Virus record (IMG/VR): IMGVR_UViG_3300040815_001002
Coordinates: 1 to 48,112 of that record
Reading direction: 5' to 3' (one strand)
Source: a virus
Length of the DNA: 48,112 nt
In this document: in pieces, positions 28,186-34,711 of the stretch
Position numbering within the stretch: the stretch's first letter is position 1
Layout: each line of letters opens with the position of its first letter
Notes under the pieces: generated by a model
What the model was told of the DNA's origin: nothing
What the model saw: the letters and a program-made list of their open reading frames with translations, nothing else
Database searches by the model: none
Program-made: the position numbers and the translations under genes

Positions 28186-28548
28186 TTAAACAGCTGGACT
28201 CATTAGGTCCATATCAAAATTTACACTCACTCCACATCCACATGAACTTTGGGCATTTGGATTGCGTATTTCAAAGTTTGCACCTACTAGACTCTTTACG
28301 TAATCTACTTCAGTGCCAATTAAAAACATTAAACTATGTGCTCCAACTACAAACGCAGATCCGTTTGCTGTTTTTACTACTTCATCATCTGCTGCTAAGT
28401 CTGTTGGACTTGCAATTGTGCCCCATTCGTACTCAAAACCAGCACATCCGCCGCCCTTAATGTTTAGTGTAATGCCGTAGCAATCATTTTCTTCACTTAG
28501 AAGATCTATTTGTTTCTCTGCTGCTGGGGTTAAAGTTAGTATGCTCAT
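28186..28548 (-). CDS. iscA: A-type iron-sulfur carrier (IscA/ErpA family)
   Basis: 120 residues with the three invariant cysteines: C35 (GGGCAGFEY) and C103/C105 (SSCGCG). Hallmarks include FLIGTEVDYV and FEIRNPNAQSSCGCG. Binds and delivers Fe-S clusters; inserts are typical of phage HesB-like proteins. The nearest upstream promoter is a late box (28564-28571), so it is probably expressed late with the giant fibre. The phage also encodes a ferredoxin, a candidate client. Confidence 0.93.
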   Translation of the reverse strand: MSILTLTPAAEKQIDLLSEENDCYGITLNIKGGGCAGFEYEWGTIASPTDLAADDEVVKTANGSAFVVGAHSLMFLIGTEVDYVKSLVGANFEIRNPNAQSSCGCGVSVNFDMDLMSPAV

Positions 28549-28563
28549 AGTGTTCCTTTTTAA

Positions 28564-28571
28564 TATTTATT
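28564..28571 (-). promoter_or_regulatory. T4-type late promoter box AATAAATA
   Basis: Minus-strand AATAAATA 16 bases upstream of the iscA ATG, in the 56-base divergent gap. AAGGAAC forms the RBS. On the plus strand the same gap holds TATAAT near 28580, a possible -10 for the divergent gene, with no good -35. Confidence 0.55.
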
Positions 28572-28604
28572 TCTTATTTTTATAATCTTAATGTAAATAT
28601 ACTT

Positions 28605-28892
28605 ATGTTTCTAAAAGAATTTAAAAAACAAACCCGGCATGTACGTAAAAGCAAAACTGGCAAGGAACATGCCTATAAGCGTGAAACTACTATCTGTATG
28701 TTTAGATGTGATAGTTGTGATACAGAGTTTGAACGCACTAGAGGTAGTATGGATCCTAAACGTCTAAGCAATAACTACTTTCACGTATGTAATGCCTGCG
28801 ATAGTAAGAGATTTGCTCAAAAGAAAGGCGTAGAAAAGAAACAAGTATGGAATATGACTGCTTCTAGCTCTACGCCTATTGGTAAACTTTAG
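28605..28892 (+). CDS. Zinc-ribbon-like protein, the only plus-strand gene
   Basis: 95 residues, basic, with two Cys pairs: FRCDSCDTEF and HVCNACDSKRF, separated by RTRGSMDPKRLSNNYF, a treble-clef-like zinc-binding design. Lys/Arg-rich N-terminus. I recall similar proteins in T4-like marine phages, function unknown; nucleic-acid binding is plausible. Divergent from iscA and convergent with a minus-strand membrane gene, the stop codons overlapping by four bases. Confidence 0.82.
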   Translation: MFLKEFKKQTRHVRKSKTGKEHAYKRETTICMFRCDSCDTEFERTRGSMDPKRLSNNYFHVCNACDSKRFAQKKGVEKKQVWNMTASSSTPIGKL

Positions 28893-29056
28893 TCTTCACG
28901 CTTCCAAATTGTCCATGCACCATATGCAATAGCTGCATATGCTACTAGAGCAGCAATAGGTTTAAAAATTAAAAACGCAATTCCTGCGCCAATTAGTACA
29001 GCACCGTCTAGTGTTGTACGTTCGCTTAGTCTTTGATTAATCCATTTTTTGATCAC
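28889..29056 (-). CDS. Small membrane protein with GTG start
   Basis: 55 residues from GTG (29054-29056): IKKWINQRLSERTTLDGAVLIG, then a hydrophobic span (AGIAFLIFKPIAALVAYAAIAYGAW) and a short TIWKRED tail. One or two membrane segments. The start overlaps the preceding gene's end by 20 bases. I recall this LDG-x-x-LIGAG-x-AFL...AIAYGAW type in marine T4-like phages. A holin-like role is possible but unsupported. Confidence 0.72.
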   Translation of the reverse strand: MIKKWINQRLSERTTLDGAVLIGAGIAFLIFKPIAALVAYAAIAYGAWTIWKRED

Positions 29057-29306
29057 GGCTCATTCTCCTTAGTTGTGTTTCAAGTCGAGCAATTCTACTG
29101 TCCTGTGTACGAAGTTTTTCTTCTAGTCCTTGTACATACTTTTGTGAAGGAATAGTATGTTGTACGCCATCTTCTCCTAATACAGTCATTGTATCTACAC
29201 CTTGACCGCGTAATCCTCCTAACACTCTATTAGGATTTTTATCAGATGATGATTGGTTCTGGGGCTTCGACTTTTTGCCGTACATCATGCCCAAATAATT
29301 GCTCAT
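29037..29306 (-). CDS. Small coiled-coil, probably late protein
   Basis: 89 residues from the ATG at 29304-29306, chosen because GGAG lies 7 bases upstream and a perfect late box 18 bases upstream; it overlaps the end of uvdE by 65 bases. MSNYLGMMYGKKSKPQ is followed by a polar linker, then TVLGEDGVQHTIPSQKYVQGLEEKLRTQDSRIARLETQLRRM, a C-terminal coiled coil. Probably a virion or assembly protein (inference from the promoter). Confidence 0.7.
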   Translation of the reverse strand: MSNYLGMMYGKKSKPQNQSSSDKNPNRVLGGLRGQGVDTMTVLGEDGVQHTIPSQKYVQGLEEKLRTQDSRIARLETQLRRMSRDQKMD

Positions 29307-30372
29307 TGTTTTTCTCCATATTGTATTTATATAGTGCAATGCTTGCAAGATTTTTACATTTGCTCTCTACCATAATGTCACCCCACTCTAAATGCGACAA
29401 CGCCCAGTCATTTACAGCCGAGTTCCACATATAATCGCTGTGTGCTCTTAGTTTGCCTTTTTTGAATCCTTGTTCTTCAAGTGCCGCAAAGTCTGGTTTC
29501 TCTGTTTCTGAGTGACCGGGAAGAAGATCTTCTCTGCTAACACTATAATGCATAGCAGGCCTAACACCACGCCAACTGTCAATAATACGGTTGATTCTAT
29601 CGTCATCGGGTTGAATATATTCTCCTCTAGTGTTGCACCAATGGTGATGTATGTCTAGCACCAAAGCGAGATCGTCTGCAAGCTCAAGCGTGTGTTCGAG
29701 ACCCCATTTGTTTTCGTCGTTTTCGATTGTAATACAGTTTCTTGCTTCTGGCGAGAGACGTTTAAGTGCGGCTTTGATACCGGCTGGACCTTGTCGGCCT
29801 GATATGTGGACATTGCACTTGAAGTCCTGGAAGGTTTTGCCGTAACCCATATAGCGGATGACATCGGTGTGATATTCAAATTCTTCTATGCTCCTATCTA
29901 CTATTTCCGGGTTATCACTGGCAAGTACTGTGAATTGTCCGGGATGCATCGAAAGTCGCACATCAAGGGCTCTTGCCGTTTCGCCGACTTTTGCAAACTC
30001 TCTTTCCGCATATTGTACCACGTCAGGACGCTGCCAATAATAACTCCACTCGTGCTGGGTATAAACAGGAAGTACATCAGAACCGAGTCGAACCATCCTA
30101 AGTTCAGGTGGAAGAGATCCCACATATTCAATCAACCTTTTGTATGACGCAATGTTATGGACCATAATGTCCCACAAGCGTTCTTCAGCAACATCACGTG
30201 TCTGTCTGTTTAGCCACTGTACTGTTGTGCTACGAGTATTTAGCGGTCGTTGAATTTCTTCTAGTAGTTTTTTCTTCTGCGTTTGATCTGGGTGCATATA
30301 CTTGCATGCAAAACCGATACGCTTTTGTTGAGATTTCAAGTAATCACCTGCTGTTGTAAATTTTAAATCCAT
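29242..30372 (-). CDS. uvsE: UV-damage endonuclease UvdE/UvsE
   Basis: Nicks DNA 5' of UV photoproducts (TIM-barrel metalloenzyme). RIGFACKY start, LSMHPGQF (141-147), NVHISGRQG, TIENDENKWG, DIHHHWCNTRG, HYSVSRED and HSDYMW motifs are all present and supply the metal-binding His/Glu/Asp set. 376 residues, full length. The start is uncertain: the ATG at 30372 lies only 5 bases after the -10 box, so mRNA would be leaderless; a TTG at codon 12 preceded by AGG is an alternative. Confidence 0.94.
   Translation of the reverse strand: MDLKFTTAGDYLKSQQKRIGFACKYMHPDQTQKKKLLEEIQRPLNTRSTTVQWLNRQTRDVAEERLWDIMVHNIASYKRLIEYVGSLPPELRMVRLGSDVLPVYTQHEWSYYWQRPDVVQYAEREFAKVGETARALDVRLSMHPGQFTVLASDNPEIVDRSIEEFEYHTDVIRYMGYGKTFQDFKCNVHISGRQGPAGIKAALKRLSPEARNCITIENDENKWGLEHTLELADDLALVLDIHHHWCNTRGEYIQPDDDRINRIIDSWRGVRPAMHYSVSREDLLPGHSETEKPDFAALEEQGFKKGKLRAHSDYMWNSAVNDWALSHLEWGDIMVESKCKNLASIALYKYNMEKNNEQLFGHDVRQKVEAPEPIII
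29324..29331 (-). promoter_or_regulatory. T4-type late promoter box TATAAATA
   Basis: Perfect TATAAATA on the minus strand inside the 3' end of uvsE, 18 bases before the ATG of the coiled-coil protein and with GGAG between them. Confidence 0.7.
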
Positions 30373-30377
30373 ATCTT

Positions 30378-30406
30378 ATTATACTGCCTTTTTATATTAT
30401 TGTCAA
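30378..30406 (-). promoter_or_regulatory. Perfect-consensus sigma70 promoter of uvsE
   Basis: TTGACA (30401-30406), 17-bp spacer, TATAAT (30378-30383). The -35 is in the last codons of the upstream oxygenase gene. Transcription would begin at or within a base or two of the uvsE ATG. Confidence 0.85.
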
Positions 30407-30984
30407 CGATAATTAAGTGCAATGCTTATTCTGCCTTGTTTATTTTTTCCTGCCTTTACCATATGTTCTAAATATGATCTAAATATAATTAAACTATTTT
30501 CAGTTGGTGCGTAATTAGTTGCTCCAAATGTTAAATCATTTTGTTGTGTTATGTCTTTTAAAGGATACATATCAGGTGCTTTAGGATCTCTAAAAACAAT
30601 ATCTCCTGATCCTTCGGGTGCTTGTAGATAATACACTGCGCTTACAATATTGTTAGCATGAGTATGAAATTCTTGAAACTGATGTTCAACACTCTCATTG
30701 AACCAGGCTTCAGTACACTCATAAGTTGCATTACTATTATGTTGTCTTGTATATTCATGTACATGAAAATTTATTTTATCAATTAATGTACTAAATTTTG
30801 GATCGTCTACTATATCATATGTTCCAAAAGATGTATATATACTGCCAAACCATTCAGTTCCTCCTGAAGGTATTGTTTGTTTTATATTTTCTACATGATC
30901 TAATAGTTCGTTGTGTTCTTCTGTAGTTAGAATATTCTCTTCAGTGTATATAGTTGTAGGAAACCATAAGTTAATTTCTGCCAT
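30403..30984 (-). CDS. 2OG-Fe(II) oxygenase (2OG-FeII_Oxy_5 type)
   Basis: 193 residues. NLWFPTTIYTEE start, then EFHTHANNIVSAVYYLQAPEGSGDIVFRDP, with H107/H109 in place of a classical HxD, a distal H174 in LIIFRSYLEHMV and the R-x-SIALNYR end typical of this subfamily, which is frequent in marine phages. Substrate unknown. Two bases from the glycosyltransferase gene and probably in its operon. Confidence 0.85.
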   Translation of the reverse strand: MAEINLWFPTTIYTEENILTTEEHNELLDHVENIKQTIPSGGTEWFGSIYTSFGTYDIVDDPKFSTLIDKINFHVHEYTRQHNSNATYECTEAWFNESVEHQFQEFHTHANNIVSAVYYLQAPEGSGDIVFRDPKAPDMYPLKDITQQNDLTFGATNYAPTENSLIIFRSYLEHMVKAGKNKQGRISIALNYR

Positions 30985-30985
30985 A

Positions 30986-31813
30986 TTATGTCCAGTTCTC
31001 TTTTACCCATGGATCATCGCAATTATGTGGATTAGGATCTCCATGGAATACACAAATACTACACTCTTTAGGAGGTGTACAATCTTCTGTATATCTTAAT
31101 TTTCTTTTCCCTCTTGCGCCGCCAGGTTCAAACTCTCTCGACCGTCGTATTTCCCACTTCCAACTTAACACCCATTCGTCGGGCCAATATACTCCCGACT
31201 TATCAATTTCATACATATAGTCTTGATCTCCAAAGTGTTTTCTTTGATAAAAATGTTGGTTACGTTTAAATGTATCCCAGAGGTGGGATAATTGTCCTGA
31301 ATTAAATCTTATAACGCTGCTATTATATTTTTTCCAGTCCGGCCGCATACATCTTGTGAAATCTCTAATAATACACCAGTCAGCTGGTCTAAAAGTAAAA
31401 AACTTATCAAGATTTTCTGATATGACAACATCTAAATCAAGGTATAATATTTTACCATTAAGTGGCAATTTGTCGTTAAACATATACGGTTTACACCACC
31501 ATCCTTCGATACCTTCTGGTAATGGAATAGTTTTAATATCATTATGTAAGTTTTCTGTATTATCAGTAATACAAACAAATTCAAAATCTAATGTGAGGTT
31601 ACGTTTTACCATATTGTAAAGTCTATTTACATATTCAAAATCGTACTTTGTACCATGTTTCAAACATAATACATAATTCTTTTCATCACTAGGCTTAACA
31701 GCACTCATAGCCGGCTCGACAATTTCTAACTTAGCTTTTTTATCAGCTCGTCGTCTATTTCTTATAGCCTGCCATTGTGCTTTCGTATATTGACTTTTAT
31801 CTAACTTTCCCAT
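30986..31813 (-). CDS. Glycosyltransferase, GT-A fold
   Basis: 275 residues from the ATG at 31811-31813 (TAATG overlap with the pterin synthase; a longer frame to 31855 exists). A basic N-terminus (AQWQAIRNRRRADKKAK) precedes a nucleotide-sugar transferase core: NYVLCLKHGTKYDF, WWCKPYMF, and the DxD motif D126-L-D128 in ILYLDLDVVI; FGDQDYMYEI and CVFHGDPNPH follow. Resembles GT8-like/phage glycosyltransferases. May modify phage DNA bases, virion or host surface glycans; acceptor unknown. Confidence 0.82.
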   Translation of the reverse strand: MGKLDKSQYTKAQWQAIRNRRRADKKAKLEIVEPAMSAVKPSDEKNYVLCLKHGTKYDFEYVNRLYNMVKRNLTLDFEFVCITDNTENLHNDIKTIPLPEGIEGWWCKPYMFNDKLPLNGKILYLDLDVVISENLDKFFTFRPADWCIIRDFTRCMRPDWKKYNSSVIRFNSGQLSHLWDTFKRNQHFYQRKHFGDQDYMYEIDKSGVYWPDEWVLSWKWEIRRSREFEPGGARGKRKLRYTEDCTPPKECSICVFHGDPNPHNCDDPWVKENWT

Positions 31814-32259
31814 TATGCCTCGTAGATTGCTGAGTTTGCTCCGTGTTCTGCACATTCACATGACACAACTCGACAACGCCCGTCACTCATTTCATGTACA
31901 AGCTCTTGTGCTTTGTTATATGCATGTTCTGCAAACTTCTCTGCACCAACACCATCCATTATCACAATCTCTGCAAGACCAGCATCTTCAAGCGCACGGA
32001 AATTATCCAATGCCCAGTCTTTGCTGTCTAGTACAACTTTGTGATCAAAGTTATCTTCAAGCCATTTCTTTAGTGGTTTTAATCCGCCAAAATCTACAAC
32101 CCAGTTTTTGTTGTCTAGTTCATCACAACTAAACACAAATTTAAATTGCAAACTGTATCCGTGTAAGAAACGACAATGCGAATGATCGGCGTGTGGTTGT
32201 CTAAAGCAAGCACTTAATCCAATGTTGTGCCCGTATGTTTTTGTGCTATAATAAGCCAT
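31813..32259 (-). CDS. 6-pyruvoyl-tetrahydropterin synthase/QueD-like protein
   Basis: 148 residues with CRFLHGYSLQF (the CxxxHGH region), NWVVDFGGLKPLKKWLEDNFDHK and a CAEHGANSAIY end, all typical of the T-fold PTPS/QueD family. The canonical HGH is HGY here, and the early AAH zinc histidine is not in place, so zinc binding differs from QueD. I recall this variant in marine phages and bacteria. Likely pterin or 7-deazapurine metabolism; no QueC/QueE/FolE in this window. Preceded by both a late box and a sigma70 promoter. Confidence 0.82.
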   Translation of the reverse strand: MAYYSTKTYGHNIGLSACFRQPHADHSHCRFLHGYSLQFKFVFSCDELDNKNWVVDFGGLKPLKKWLEDNFDHKVVLDSKDWALDNFRALEDAGLAEIVIMDGVGAEKFAEHAYNKAQELVHEMSDGRCRVVSCECAEHGANSAIYEA

Positions 32260-32289
32260 GTTTATACTCCTTTATAAGAGTGTGCGGAA

Positions 32290-32297
32290 TATTTATA
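32290..32297 (-). promoter_or_regulatory. T4-type late promoter box TATAAATA
   Basis: Perfect TATAAATA 31 bases upstream of the pterin synthase ATG; AAAGGAG RBS between. Lies just downstream of the sigma70 promoter at 32329-32357. Confidence 0.65.
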
Positions 32298-32310
32298 GAG
32301 GGAACGAACA

Positions 32311-32324
32311 CTAAGACCTCTTAG
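32311..32324 (-). promoter_or_regulatory. Palindrome overlapping predicted transcription start
   Basis: CTAAGA-NN-TCTTAG, a 14-bp perfect inverted repeat starting 5 bases after the TATATT -10 box. Position suits a repressor operator; it could also form a weak hairpin. Confidence 0.4.
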
Positions 32325-32328
32325 TAAT

Positions 32329-32357
32329 AATATACTATATATTACTTATATTGTCAA
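32329..32357 (-). promoter_or_regulatory. Sigma70-type promoter of pterin synthase operon
   Basis: TTGACA (32352-32357), 17-bp spacer, TATATT (32329-32334). The -35 and spacer overlap the last codons of the upstream gene. Confidence 0.75.
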
Positions 32358-32913
32358 GCATTACATTATCTTTTTTCCAGGAATCTGGTTGATTCCAGCT
32401 TTCTTCTGTATATACAGTGAATTGCTTGTTTGGAAAGTATTCAAAAACTTTGCCTATTTGATAAATCCAAAATCTAGGATCAACTGCTTTCTTATCCGCA
32501 GTTTCGTAATTTTCTGTACCTTTATATAAATTGTTAATTTTTTTATCTTTACTGTATAAATCAAATCCTGCTATTTTTATTTTATCAGAAAGAGTTGCAG
32601 CTAAAAGTATAGCATATGGACCGCTACCCCAGTGAAATGGATCGTCAGGTTTTGTGTTGCCAGTATACGGAAGCTCAGGAACTTGATGAACATTTTGATT
32701 AAGTCTATAAGATGCCCACCAATCTCTGCGGGTATAAATTTTACATTTTTTATTATAATTTACTCTAATGGCTTCATTCACCATTCTTCTGTCAACACAA
32801 ATTAAATGATTAACTTGAAAGTCTCTATGTAATGCATTACAGCCAATTTTAGGTATTTTGATATTACTTATATCAATATTTTTTCGACTCTCACCATTTC
32901 CAAATACAAACAT
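32335..32913 (-). CDS. Rossmann-like protein, possible sialyltransferase/DUF115-type
   Basis: 192 residues. FVFGNGESRKNIDI resembles the nucleotide-binding start of GT42-like or MptE-like proteins (V-x-G-NGPS-x-x-x-ID); then IGCNALHRDFQVNHLICVDRRMV, HWGSGPYAILLAATLSDKIKIAGFDLYS and NNLYKGTENY. A role in glycan transfer is an inference from this pattern. Widespread in marine phages as I recall, without known function. Confidence 0.65.
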   Translation of the reverse strand: MFVFGNGESRKNIDISNIKIPKIGCNALHRDFQVNHLICVDRRMVNEAIRVNYNKKCKIYTRRDWWASYRLNQNVHQVPELPYTGNTKPDDPFHWGSGPYAILLAATLSDKIKIAGFDLYSKDKKINNLYKGTENYETADKKAVDPRFWIYQIGKVFEYFPNKQFTVYTEESWNQPDSWKKDNVMLDNISNI

Positions 32914-32921
32914 GGAAATAT

Positions 32922-33401
32922 TTAGCGTGGGTCGATCTTCAAGTAAATATTATCGAATATTTGTTTTTTGTGTGTTTTGAATATCGTGTGTATACACTCA
33001 AATTCACCTGTCATACTAACACGATACTCGCCGCCATGTGCCATACCAGCAGGCACAGCCATATGCCAGCCGTTTTCAACACGTTCGCCAGGTGCTGTAT
33101 TTTGCACATAGCGTTTTGTAAATGTGTCTAAGTTATGTGAGTGTGAGCCGTCTATTGCGTGTGCTACACCATATGCGGCTATGCTATTACACTCGTAACG
33201 CTTTGACCCTACCATATAAAATTCTATGTCTTGTTCTGTTGTCACTGGATTGTTTGTAATGCCTATTTCTGTATCTGTAAATACAAAAGCATTGTCAAAA
33301 CTCATATACATTATTCCTAATGATATAATGGTAACCATACTAAGCCCGCTAACAACATTAGCTGCTGCCCTAATTAAAATATATTTTTTATTTGATGTCA
33401 T
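32922..33401 (-). CDS. Single-pass membrane protein with periplasmic domain
   Basis: 159 residues from the ATG at 33399-33401 (another ATG at 33446). A basic N-terminus (MTSNKKY), a TM helix (AAANVVSGLSMVTIISLGIMYM) and then a soluble beta-rich domain with YECNSIAAYGVAHAIDGSHSH and GWHMAVPAGMAHGGEYRV, probably periplasmic (N-in). The start overlaps the upstream two-TM gene by 14 bases, suggesting the two act together. Function unknown. Confidence 0.72.
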   Translation of the reverse strand: MTSNKKYILIRAAANVVSGLSMVTIISLGIMYMSFDNAFVFTDTEIGITNNPVTTEQDIEFYMVGSKRYECNSIAAYGVAHAIDGSHSHNLDTFTKRYVQNTAPGERVENGWHMAVPAGMAHGGEYRVSMTGEFECIHTIFKTHKKQIFDNIYLKIDPR

Positions 33402-33708
33402 TCTTATATGCCTCCAGGTCAAGGCTAACTGATTTAAATTCATCACGTACTTCAGTTAGATTTTTCGTTGCCCTATTAAGTGTTTTCACCAGATGCCTTA
33501 TGGTGTAAATTGTCCAAAACCACCACGTTACCGCGGTTAGTGCGAACAGCCCGAGTCCCACCCAAAATGCCTGTTCAAAGTCTAAAATGCCTGTTGTTAC
33601 TAATATTAGATTGATTACTAGAAATACTGTTGGCACCAATCGTGCGAACAGATCCCAACGCTCAACCTGTGTTTCTATATTGTCTATATTTATTTGTTTT
33701 TTATTCAT
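33388..33708 (-). CDS. Two-TM membrane protein
   Basis: 106 residues: soluble N-terminus (QINIDNIETQVERWDLFARL), two hydrophobic spans (VPTVFLVINLILVTTGIL and FWVGLGLFALTAVTWWFWTIY) and a cytoplasmic, coiled-coil-like tail (HLVKTLNRATKNLTEVRDEFKSV). Topology resembles small holin or membrane anchor proteins, but no family is certain. Encoded just upstream of, and overlapping, another membrane protein. Confidence 0.72.
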   Translation of the reverse strand: MNKKQINIDNIETQVERWDLFARLVPTVFLVINLILVTTGILDFEQAFWVGLGLFALTAVTWWFWTIYTIRHLVKTLNRATKNLTEVRDEFKSVSLDLEAYKNDIK

Positions 33709-33812
33709 ATTTCTTATGCCTTTTGATTACGGAGGTTCGTGACAACTCCGGCGTACTGTATATTATAGTACACATTATTTACAATTTATTTTGAAAAAAT
33801 TAACTAAGCGGA
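33709..33812 (-). promoter_or_regulatory. Leader region with -10 box and hairpin
   Basis: 104 bases without a gene. Minus strand: TATAAT (33762-33767) with no good -35, then the hairpin CGGAG-N11-CTCCG (33730-33750) and AAAAGG before the ATG at 33708. The hairpin is not followed by a U-run, so it is a 5' leader element rather than a clear terminator. Confidence 0.4.
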
Positions 33813-34679
33813 TTATGAACTAATCTGTCCAAAAGGCTTCCATTCACCCGGCGTTCCATCTCTAACACAAATCCATCCTACATATCCAGTAGGTTTTGGA
33901 TCAGTATTCCATACAATATCACCTTTTGAATATGTGCCCTCTGTAGGAATTTGAGATTCAACTGTAAATTTCTTACCCTCAATTTTGATTGGTCCAGCAG
34001 TACTTAAACTAACTTCATTATCAATATTGTTTACACCAATGCCTAGTCTTCCGTGAATACTTACTTTTGTATCTAGAGAACCTTTAGTTCCTAATACTAT
34101 TTGACCAGTTTTAGTAATAGTTAGTCTTTTAGTATCATCAGTAATAAAAGAAAGATCGTCAGTAGTATATGTACCTACCTTAACACTCGATCCTTCAGCA
34201 TCAACTATAAATTCAGCATCTAAACTTGTTACTGACAATGCACCATTTGGATCTTCAGTACCTATACCAAATCTGTTGTATCCTGAATTATAGAAAATGT
34301 AATCATCTATATTTAGGTTTCCTTGTGTGGCAAGATTTTGTAATGTTCCAGTACGTGTTAGATGTGAATGAATAACTGTAGGACCTAATTCGTTTTCGTT
34401 TATTACAGTAGTATTACCAACTGAGTATCCTTGACCTTGAGCTAAGTCGATTGACTCACTAGAATATATTCTATCAGGATTAGCTTTATATACAAATTGC
34501 TTTGTATTACCCATTCCTTTCCAAAAAAGCCCTTTTCCATAAATTTGCTTTTCTGGATCTGCAAAAAACTCTAGAGATGCAGTTTTTGCTATTCGAATAT
34601 CTTTTACTGTAATTGCCTTAGTGACAATATCATTAATACTATCGCCTAAGGTTTTAATTGCTTGGTCTAAATCTGACAT
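33813..34679 (-). CDS. Virion/fibre-like structural protein
   Basis: 288 residues. A short helical N-terminus (SDLDQAIKTLGDSINDIV) is followed by beta-repeat fibre sequence: IYSSESIDLAQGQGYSVGNTTVI, GIGTEDPNGALSV, LTITKTGQIVLGTKG, GRLGIGV, and a C-terminal GWICVRDGTPGEWKPFGQISS, the usual end of phage fibre/needle domains. A late box lies 25 bases upstream. Tail fibre or decoration protein by pattern. Confidence 0.78.
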   Translation of the reverse strand: MSDLDQAIKTLGDSINDIVTKAITVKDIRIAKTASLEFFADPEKQIYGKGLFWKGMGNTKQFVYKANPDRIYSSESIDLAQGQGYSVGNTTVINENELGPTVIHSHLTRTGTLQNLATQGNLNIDDYIFYNSGYNRFGIGTEDPNGALSVTSLDAEFIVDAEGSSVKVGTYTTDDLSFITDDTKRLTITKTGQIVLGTKGSLDTKVSIHGRLGIGVNNIDNEVSLSTAGPIKIEGKKFTVESQIPTEGTYSKGDIVWNTDPKPTGYVGWICVRDGTPGEWKPFGQISS

Positions 34680-34703
34680 TGTTACTTTCCTGTTCTACTT
34701 TAA

Positions 34704-34711
34704 TATTTATC
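34704..34711 (-). promoter_or_regulatory. T4-type late promoter box GATAAATA
   Basis: Minus-strand GATAAATA overlapping the stop of the 407-aa gene and 25 bases upstream of the 33813-34679 start; same spacing as the box at 19011. Confidence 0.65.

Noticed and set aside
33730-33750. Terminator at the CGGAG/CTCCG hairpin
   Set aside because: No U-run on either strand follows the stem; better explained as a leader hairpin.
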